Of a stretch of 64,000 bases of DNA, positions 43,751 through 51,385 are shown in pieces. The stretch comes from DATNPH01 sp036703315. Lineage in GTDB: Bacteria > Cyanobacteriota > Cyanobacteriia > Cyanobacteriales > Coleofasciculaceae. A program made the translations under genes and the position numbers. The stretch covers positions 1 through 64,000 of the forward strand of contig DATNPH010000014.1 in the NCBI GenBank assembly GCA_036703315.1, read 5' to 3'. The notes beneath the pieces were generated by a model. That model saw only the letters and a program-made list of their open reading frames with translations. It was not told where the DNA came from and searched no databases. Every line of letters starts with the position of its first letter. Within the stretch, counting starts at the first letter, position 1.

Positions 43751-46700
43751 GTGTTGAGTCCCAAGGTATCGCAGCAACTACATCATCAATTTAGAACGGT
43801 TAGCTCAAATTCCCTATTTAGCGCTACAAAGGCTACTGCATTGAGAAGGGGAAACTCTAAGCTCGCGAAGCATCATGTTAGAGTGATCGCTTCCGATAAG
43901 TTGTGTCGCTCATGGAACTTAGGGGTAGCGCTGACATTAGGGATAAGCGGCGCGATCGCTTTTTCTGGAAATCCAGCTACTGCTCAGATTACGCCTGATA
44001 AGACTTTAGGCGCTGAACGTTCTATCGTTACACCGAACCTTAATATCCGTGGTCTTCCTGCTGATCAAATTGATGGTGGTGCTGTACGGGGAGTCAACCT
44101 ATTTCACAGCTTTACCCAATTCAATGTTGGAAACGGACAGCGAGTCTACTTCGCCAACCCCACTGGAATAGAGAACATTCTTAGTCGAGTAACAGGTTCC
44201 AACCCTTCCAACATTTTTGGAACGTTGGGGGTAAATGGAGGAGCTAGTCTATTTTTGCTCAATCCCAATGGCATCATCTTTGGTCCCAATGCCAAGCTGG
44301 ACATCGCCGGTTCATTAGTAGCCACTACGGCAAGCAGCCTAGTGTTTAACAATGGTACCGAGTTCAGTGCGAAGAACCCACAAGCCGCTCCTCTACTGAC
44401 CATCAATCTCCGTCCAGGATTGCAGTATGCGTCGAACCCCTCAGGAGTGCTTACCAATGAAGGGAATTTAGCTGTGGGGAAAGATCTGACCTTAGCGGCT
44501 AATAACCTTGACTTACAGGGTCAGCTGCACGCTGGTGGGAATTTAACATTACAAGCTTTAAATACTCTACAAATACGGGATAGTTTAACCAATCCTTTCA
44601 TTGCTTCTGCTCAGGGACAGCTGCTAGCTCAGGGAAATCAAGCTGTAGATATTTTTGCCTTAAATCATCCAGCTAGTGGCTTTTTCTCCGGAGGAGATAC
44701 CGTGCTGCGTTCAGCGAACACGGTGGGAGGCGATGCCCACTATACAGCAGGTGGTAGTTTTCGGATCGAGCAACTAGATGGGAGTCTGGGAAATTTGTAT
44801 AGTCCCTACGACCCGATTATTCGAGTCCAAGGGGATGTTGAGTTAGCTGGCTATAGAGGTGGCTCCCTACACATTTTGGCAGGGGGGAGTGTAACGATTC
44901 CGGGGGATGTCACCATCTTACGCGCAGACACGAATGCGATCGCTGAGGCAGTACCGTTGTCCGATGGCACGACTCTACTTATTGATGGTCGCGTTTTACC
45001 CACTCTAGATATACGGGCGGGAACGACTGCGTTCGGTGCTCCTGCCGCGCCTGGTGCTCCAACCAGTGGGGCAATCACTATTGGTGGGACTATCACAAAT
45101 CTCCGTGGCGTAGTCTTTTTGACCAATCAATATAATCCTAATCTCCAGTTAGCACCAGGTGCAATTTCAACCGGACCGATTAGGGCATTTGGCGGTTCAG
45201 TCGCGATCGATGCACGAGACAGCATTACGATTCCGAACGGGATTAATACCAGCATTAACAATGGTACTGGCGGTAATATCAGGCTCCTGGCGGGGTTAGG
45301 CGGGATTGACACGCGTGGAGGTATCCTAACCGCTGGTTCTGGAAGTGGTAACGGCGGGGATATTATCCTCACGGCTACTGGCAATATTATCACGGATGCC
45401 ATACGGTCTTTTGTATCACTGGGAGCTACGGGAAATGGAGGGGACATTATCCTCACTAGTAGAAACGGTGCCATTGATACAAGGGGAGGAGAGCTGAGTT
45501 CTACCACCAGTCGTGGTAATGCAGGTAATGTTACCCTTGATGCCTTTAGCAACATTATCACTGGTACCATAAAGTCGTTTGTTGCAGACACGGGACAGAC
45601 AGGTCTTGGAAATGGAGGGAACCTTACCCTCAGAAGTACAACAGGTTCCATTGATACGAGTAGAGGAACTCTGTTCTCTTCTACTGATAGCGGCAATGGG
45701 GGCACCGTTAACCTGACTGCCTTTGGCAATATTTCTACGGCTGGCATTCAGTCTCTGGTCGGATTTCGAGGTGTTGGCTTTGCCGGGAATATCAACCTGA
45801 TTAGCCAAGGGGGTGCTATCGATACCACTGGCATCACAATTGATGATCAAGGGAAGCCTGTTTCTGGGATTGAGTCTGTTGTGGGAGATGAGGGGATAGG
45901 TTTTGGAGGGAATGTTAACCTTCTTGCTTTTGGTGATATCACCACAGCAGGCATCGAAACTCGTGTCGGAAAAGGCGGCAGAGGATACGCAGGAGATATT
46001 ACCCTAAACAGTTTAACTGGAGCTATTGATACAACAGCTGGAAAGCTAGCTTCCGACAGTCCTGACAACCTTAGTGGTACTATCACTCTCACAGCGTTTG
46101 GAAATATTACCCCAGGTAATATCAGCTCGACTAACTCAGGCTCAGGTAAGGCTGGTGATCTTAACCTTGTAAGCTTTACTGGGGATATCTTCGCAGCAGG
46201 GCGCTTGATTGAAAGTTCGGCGTCTGGGTTAGCTAGGGGTGGTGATATCTATGTCAAAGCTAGAACAGTCTACTTAACTGATAACACACTGTTAGCGGCT
46301 AACACCTATGGAACGGGAACTAGTGGTAACGTCAATATCCAAGCCCAATCTCTTTTCCTAACGGGTGGGGCTGAAGTACAGGCTCAGACTTTTGGTGCGG
46401 GGAATGCAGGTAATATCCTAGTCAATGTGGTTGATTCTGTGACTCTTTCTGGGATTGCTCCTTTCCCACTCCTAAGTGATGGTAGGGTAGGAGGATTTTC
46501 TAGCGGCTTGTTTTCCACAACTGAGGAAGGTGCTACGGGTGAGGGCGGCACTATCCAAGTTAATGCAAATGCTTTGCGACTTGAGAATGGAGCTGTTTTA
46601 AGCGCCCGAACTAGAAGTATTGCCAACGGTGGTGATGTCACGGTCAATGTCAATACTCTGGATATCACAGGGGGCGCACAAATTCTCACCTCGGCCTTTA

Positions 46701-49246
46701 GCAGTGGTGCGGCAGGTGGAATCACAATTAACGCTACGGGTGATGTCAGGATTTCTGGTGCTGACCCTGACTATTTGAACCGATTTAACCAAATTAGACA
46801 GATCTTCATTGATAGGGGCCAAACTCCACAGGATGCCTTAAAAAATGCTCAGTTCGTAATCGACCCAGTTAGCTCTTCTAGTGGCTTACAGACTTCGGAC
46901 ATCAACGGTATCGGCGCGGCTGGTGATATCAAACTTACGGCTGGGGCTGTTTTGTTATCCGATCTCGCTTTATTGGAAACTAATACCCGTGGAGCTAGAG
47001 ATAGTGGTAGCGTCAATATCCGAACCCAGGTTCTTTCCATGACTAGTGGAGCTGAAGTGCTATCTCAAACCTTTGGGGCGGGAAGGGCTGGCGATATTAC
47101 AGTTGAGCCTTTGAACCCCAATGCTCCTTCTTTTGTGATACTTTCTGGAGTTGCTCCATTTCCAAAGCTGGCAAATGGTAATCCAGGTGGATTCTCCAGT
47201 GGATTATTTGTGACAACGGAAAAAGGAGCTACGGGTGAGGGCGGCGACATCTCAATCAATACGAGCGCTTTGCGAATTGAGAATGGAGCTGTTTTGAGTG
47301 CTCGATCTAGAAGTGCTGCTAGGGGTGGTGATATTAGGGTTAACGTGAACACGCTTGATATTATCGGTGGCGGACAAATTCTAACCACTGCTTTTACCAG
47401 TGGATCAGCAGGTGCAATCACGGTTAATGCCACTGGCAACGTCACTATTTCTGGTATTGACCCTACCTTTTATGACCGATTTAACCAGCTGAGAGATTCG
47501 CTAAGAGATGATTTCATTGCCGCCGGTCAAAGTCAACAAGACGCTCAGAAGAACGCTCTGGAGCTAACCCGGTTTGTGATCGATCCGGTTGATGCGACCA
47601 GTAGCTTACAGGCTCAGGCTTTAGATACCACTAGTCAGGGGAGTGGAAACATCATTATCAAGGCGGGAGCACTTTCATTGCTCAATGGTGCTCGAGTGAG
47701 TGCTAATACCTTTGGACAAGGGAATGCTGGAAAGATTGATGTTGAGGTTCGTGATCGTGTTACTCTCTCTGGAATCACTCCTCTAACCCGTAATGGAGAG
47801 ACGGTTCGCTTCGTTAGTGGAATTTTGAGTCAAGTAGGAAGCGGAGCGGTAGGTGCTAATGGTGGCGATATCAACATAAAAGCTAGGTCACTGTTCATGA
47901 CCGATCGCAGCGTACTCGGTGTTGGCACCTTTGGTGTGGGAGATGCGGGAAATATATCCGTGCAGGTTGATGATGCTGTTGTGCTGTCGCAGGTGAGTTC
48001 TATTAGAAGCCTTGTAGAACAAGGAGGCGTCGGGAGAGGCGGTAAGGTTGATATTCGGGCGCGATCGCTAACTCTAAAAGATGGAGGTCAGATTGGTACA
48101 GTAGTTTTTCGTGAAGAAAATGGTACACCAGGTGGAAGAGGGCAAGCCGGTGACATAACAATCAATGCATCGGATTTTGTCACTGTTTCTGGCGTTGGTC
48201 AGGATCTCTTGAATCCCGATCAGATCATCTCTAGTGCCTTACTTGCGAGTACCGAACAAGGAGGAATCGGCCCAGGAGGAAATATTACTGTTAGTACCGG
48301 TAACCTTTTAGTTGAAGATGGTGGATTTATAAGCGCAGAAACCCGAAATACTAGTAGAGCAGGTAGCATCTTCCTCAATGTCAATAACAAGCTGACTGTT
48401 CAGAACGAAGGGACAATTTCAGTTAATGGTCGTGGGCAGGGAGATCCAGGCAACCTACAGATTAGGGCGGGTTCTATCTCTATGAACCAAGGTGGTAGGC
48501 TACAGGCGACAAGTGCTTCAGGTAGGAACGCCAATATCATTCTGCGAGTGGACGATTCAATCGAGATGCGCTTTAAAAGTGAAATCTCTGCACAAGCGTT
48601 TAACAACGGCAATGGAGGCAACATCTCAATTAAAGCAGGTAACAATATTTCCGCTGTCCTTGCAGAAGATAGTGATATTGTTGCCAATGCCGAGGCAGGC
48701 ACAGGAGGTAGTGTAATTGCAACAGCACGAGGGGTATTTGGTTTCAGGGAAGCGGGAAAGACTCGCACGATTGAGAGTGACTTCACGGCAAGTTCTGTAT
48801 TCGGCATAAATGGCACAGAAAGAATCGAGTCAGAAGATAGACTTGCCGAGGCATTGCCAGTCAATTTAGTTGACCCGACTGGACTGATTGACCGCCGATG
48901 TAGTGTGGCTAAAGGGTCAAACGTCAGCAGCTTTACGGTTAGGGGTCGTGGTGGCTTACCTTCTAATCCAGGCGATCCACTCCGCAGTGATGCCATGGTC
49001 AGCAATTGGGTCACTCTTGACTCAGACACTGAGAAAAAGACCAGCCCAACAGCTGTAGCTCCTATTTCAACGGCACCTACTCAACCTAATCAAATTGTGG
49101 AAGCTCAAGGATGGGTAATTGACTCCAAGGGTAAAGTAGTCCTGACAGCTCAAGCGCCGACGGTAACGCCTCAAGGTTACTGGTACCCCTCACCCGAGTG
49201 CAGGACTCCCCACGCTTCTACTCTCCAGCCTAAAATCTATCGCTGA
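43751..49246 (+). CDS. two-partner secretion exoprotein (TpsA, haemagglutinin-like)
   Basis: A 1831-aa surface or secreted beta-helical protein exported by the neighbouring transporter. A long N-region precedes the signal peptide (SWNLGVALTLGISGAIAFSG; cleavage after ATA at residue 78). The TPS domain (79-~200) has the hallmark NPNGIIFG at 171-178. The rest is Gly/Asn-rich helix repeats: ~58-aa units (nt ~45280-46130, NGGDIILT-like) and a 227-aa tandem duplication (copies starting at residues 858 and 1085). The C-terminus has a Cys pair region (RRCSVAKGSNVSSF) and GWVIDSKGKVVLTAQAP, usual for cyanobacterial members. GTG start. The transporter gene follows 15 bases later. Confidence 0.93.
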   Translation: MLSPKVSQQLHHQFRTVSSNSLFSATKATALRRGNSKLAKHHVRVIASDKLCRSWNLGVALTLGISGAIAFSGNPATAQITPDKTLGAERSIVTPNLNIRGLPADQIDGGAVRGVNLFHSFTQFNVGNGQRVYFANPTGIENILSRVTGSNPSNIFGTLGVNGGASLFLLNPNGIIFGPNAKLDIAGSLVATTASSLVFNNGTEFSAKNPQAAPLLTINLRPGLQYASNPSGVLTNEGNLAVGKDLTLAANNLDLQGQLHAGGNLTLQALNTLQIRDSLTNPFIASAQGQLLAQGNQAVDIFALNHPASGFFSGGDTVLRSANTVGGDAHYTAGGSFRIEQLDGSLGNLYSPYDPIIRVQGDVELAGYRGGSLHILAGGSVTIPGDVTILRADTNAIAEAVPLSDGTTLLIDGRVLPTLDIRAGTTAFGAPAAPGAPTSGAITIGGTITNLRGVVFLTNQYNPNLQLAPGAISTGPIRAFGGSVAIDARDSITIPNGINTSINNGTGGNIRLLAGLGGIDTRGGILTAGSGSGNGGDIILTATGNIITDAIRSFVSLGATGNGGDIILTSRNGAIDTRGGELSSTTSRGNAGNVTLDAFSNIITGTIKSFVADTGQTGLGNGGNLTLRSTTGSIDTSRGTLFSSTDSGNGGTVNLTAFGNISTAGIQSLVGFRGVGFAGNINLISQGGAIDTTGITIDDQGKPVSGIESVVGDEGIGFGGNVNLLAFGDITTAGIETRVGKGGRGYAGDITLNSLTGAIDTTAGKLASDSPDNLSGTITLTAFGNITPGNISSTNSGSGKAGDLNLVSFTGDIFAAGRLIESSASGLARGGDIYVKARTVYLTDNTLLAANTYGTGTSGNVNIQAQSLFLTGGAEVQAQTFGAGNAGNILVNVVDSVTLSGIAPFPLLSDGRVGGFSSGLFSTTEEGATGEGGTIQVNANALRLENGAVLSARTRSIANGGDVTVNVNTLDITGGAQILTSAFSSGAAGGITINATGDVRISGADPDYLNRFNQIRQIFIDRGQTPQDALKNAQFVIDPVSSSSGLQTSDINGIGAAGDIKLTAGAVLLSDLALLETNTRGARDSGSVNIRTQVLSMTSGAEVLSQTFGAGRAGDITVEPLNPNAPSFVILSGVAPFPKLANGNPGGFSSGLFVTTEKGATGEGGDISINTSALRIENGAVLSARSRSAARGGDIRVNVNTLDIIGGGQILTTAFTSGSAGAITVNATGNVTISGIDPTFYDRFNQLRDSLRDDFIAAGQSQQDAQKNALELTRFVIDPVDATSSLQAQALDTTSQGSGNIIIKAGALSLLNGARVSANTFGQGNAGKIDVEVRDRVTLSGITPLTRNGETVRFVSGILSQVGSGAVGANGGDINIKARSLFMTDRSVLGVGTFGVGDAGNISVQVDDAVVLSQVSSIRSLVEQGGVGRGGKVDIRARSLTLKDGGQIGTVVFREENGTPGGRGQAGDITINASDFVTVSGVGQDLLNPDQIISSALLASTEQGGIGPGGNITVSTGNLLVEDGGFISAETRNTSRAGSIFLNVNNKLTVQNEGTISVNGRGQGDPGNLQIRAGSISMNQGGRLQATSASGRNANIILRVDDSIEMRFKSEISAQAFNNGNGGNISIKAGNNISAVLAEDSDIVANAEAGTGGSVIATARGVFGFREAGKTRTIESDFTASSVFGINGTERIESEDRLAEALPVNLVDPTGLIDRRCSVAKGSNVSSFTVRGRGGLPSNPGDPLRSDAMVSNWVTLDSDTEKKTSPTAVAPISTAPTQPNQIVEAQGWVIDSKGKVVLTAQAPTVTPQGYWYPSPECRTPHASTLQPKIYR

Positions 49247-49261
49247 TGCCAGCTTGCTATT

Positions 49262-51385
49262 GTGGTTTATAAACGTCATCTAAGCTTAACCTCTTCTTTA
49301 TTACCACTGGGTCTATTGGTGTTGACGAGCCGCTTGAATGTTGGCTCGGTCAATGCACAGACTCTTGGTCCGGAAATGGGAGTTGGGAGTTGGGAGTTGG
49401 GAGTTGGGGAAGAGAAAACAACACTCTCTATAGGGAGTCAATCCTTTGTACTTAGCCAGGTCGAACAAGAAAAAACTGATAGCGTTAGCGTGACGCCTAG
49501 CGATCGCGATCGCAAGCCTGTGTCAGTGGGGGGCGATCGCACACTAGCCGATCAAGCAAACACTCAAGCCATTGGGTTGGAGCCAACTGAGCACATTAGC
49601 ATACAGGGAAGTGGAGTATCCCAAACAGGGAGTAGTCAGTGGTCAGTGCTCAATAGGGAGCGGGAAACAATTACTCCCACTCACCACTCAACACTCACCA
49701 CTCTCTCTCAAATCGCTCAAGCTCCCAACCCAATCACGCCATCTCAGGCTCCCTCTCAACTACCGGACAGAATAGAGCCTCCTTCCCAAGCTCCTCTGGA
49801 AACTCCAACCCCTGCCCCATTACCCCCGCCAGAAGAGTTATTACAGTCTCCGCCCTCAGCCCCACCGACCCCCCCACCTGTTCCAGGTAAAGTCCCTGAA
49901 ACTATTACAGTGGAGCGGTTCGAGTTTGAGGGCAATACAGCATTCAGCGATGAAGAGTTAGCTAAAGTTACAGCTCCCTTCACGAATCGACCGATTTCAT
50001 TTGCTGAATTATTCCAAGTTCGTTCTGCTGTTACCCAGCTCTACATTAACAACGGTTACCTGACTTCGGGTGCTCTGATTCCACCGCAAACCCTGGCAGG
50101 AGGTGTGATCAAAATTCAAGTGGTTGAAGGTGGGTTAGAAGCGATCAATGTGACAGGCACCCGACGGCTGAACCCTAATTATGTGCGATCGCGTATAGCC
50201 ATTGCCACAGAAAAGCCCTTGAATCGCGATCGCCTGTTAGAGGCGTTGCAACTGTTGCAACTCAATCCCCTCATTCAAAACCTATCAGCGGAACTGGCTG
50301 CCGGGACGCAACCTGGATTAAGTGTCCTAGAGGTGAAGATCACAGAAGCAAAAACCTTCGGCGCTCAACTCGGATATGATAATAACCGTTCTCCCAGCGT
50401 TGGCACAGACCGACGCCGAGTGCAGCTCAGCGAAGCTAACTTACTGGGACTGGGAGATGGTATAAGCGTTAGCTACAGTAATACGGATGGCAGCAATGGC
50501 GTAGATCTCAGCTATACCTTACCCATCAATCCCCGCAACGGCACCCTCAGATTCAGCTACGGCACCACATCCAGTAATGTAATTGAGCCTCCCTTCAATC
50601 GGCTTGATATTAATTCCGATTCTCGCTACTACGAGCTGACACTGCGCCAACCCATCGTGCAAACTCCCACCCAAGAATTCGCTCTTGGGCTAACCGCTAC
50701 ACGCCAGGAAAGCACAATTACCTTTCTTCCCGGAGTGCAAGTGGGCTTCCCTTCACCGGGAGCGGATAATAATGGAAGTACCCGCATTTCAGCCTTGCGA
50801 TTCTTTCAAGAATGGACGAAGCGCAGTAGCCGTGAAGTAATCGCCGCCCGTTCTCAATTCAGTTTCGGAATCGGTACTGCCGATTCAACGCTTAATAAAG
50901 AGCCTCCCGACAGCCGCTTTATTTCTTGGCGGGGACAAGCCCAGTGGGTGCGTCTTCTTGCACCAGATACACTATTCCTGCTGCGTGGCGACCTGCAAGT
51001 GGCAGATAGGGCACTTGTACCTTTAGAGCAGTTTGGTTTGGGTGGTCAACAGACTATCCGAGGTTACCGTCAGGATTTCCTTCTGACCGATAATGGCGCA
51101 TTAGCATCCGCTGAGGTGCGCTTCCCCATTGCCCGTATTCCGCAATGGAATACTCTCGTACAACTCGCTCCGTTTGTCGATCTGGGTGGAGCTTGGAACA
51201 ATTCGGGTAGAGATGATCCAGACCCTGGCTTTCTAGCCTCGATCGGGCTTGGTTTACAGGTGCAGCTAAGCGATCGCCTCACCCTTCGCCTAGACTACGG
51301 CATTCCGCTTGTGTCTGTTAGTTCAAATAAACGAACATGGCAAGAAAACGGTTTCTATTTTTCCATCGTGGGCTATCCCTTCTAA
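49262..51385 (+). CDS. two-partner secretion transporter TpsB (ShlB/FhaC/HecB type)
   Basis: A 707-aa outer-membrane Omp85-superfamily channel that exports the upstream exoprotein. Signal peptide (cleavage after NA at residue 32), then a 180-residue low-complexity linker (residues ~33-212) ending in a Pro-rich stretch (TPTPAPLPPPEELL). POTRA domains lie at ~214-365 (ITVERFEFEGNTAFSDEELA; AINVTGTRRLNPNYVRSRIA). The 16-strand barrel fills the rest, with the RGY-type motif IRGYRQDF. The linker is partly encoded by spacer-type repeats (GGGAGTT units at 49379-49408; CAGTAGTCAGTGGTCAGTG at 49633). GTG start. Confidence 0.94.
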   Translation: MVYKRHLSLTSSLLPLGLLVLTSRLNVGSVNAQTLGPEMGVGSWELGVGEEKTTLSIGSQSFVLSQVEQEKTDSVSVTPSDRDRKPVSVGGDRTLADQANTQAIGLEPTEHISIQGSGVSQTGSSQWSVLNRERETITPTHHSTLTTLSQIAQAPNPITPSQAPSQLPDRIEPPSQAPLETPTPAPLPPPEELLQSPPSAPPTPPPVPGKVPETITVERFEFEGNTAFSDEELAKVTAPFTNRPISFAELFQVRSAVTQLYINNGYLTSGALIPPQTLAGGVIKIQVVEGGLEAINVTGTRRLNPNYVRSRIAIATEKPLNRDRLLEALQLLQLNPLIQNLSAELAAGTQPGLSVLEVKITEAKTFGAQLGYDNNRSPSVGTDRRRVQLSEANLLGLGDGISVSYSNTDGSNGVDLSYTLPINPRNGTLRFSYGTTSSNVIEPPFNRLDINSDSRYYELTLRQPIVQTPTQEFALGLTATRQESTITFLPGVQVGFPSPGADNNGSTRISALRFFQEWTKRSSREVIAARSQFSFGIGTADSTLNKEPPDSRFISWRGQAQWVRLLAPDTLFLLRGDLQVADRALVPLEQFGLGGQQTIRGYRQDFLLTDNGALASAEVRFPIARIPQWNTLVQLAPFVDLGGAWNNSGRDDPDPGFLASIGLGLQVQLSDRLTLRLDYGIPLVSVSSNKRTWQENGFYFSIVGYPF

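Noticed and set aside
45280..46130. Regular repeats suspected to be a CRISPR array
   Set aside because: They are in-frame coding repeats of a beta-helical protein with imperfect 58-aa periodicity, not identical direct repeats with unique spacers.
44146..48716. Many minus-strand frames under the TPS exoprotein gene
   Set aside because: Shadows of its repetitive plus-strand coding sequence (Pro/Leu-rich antisense translations).
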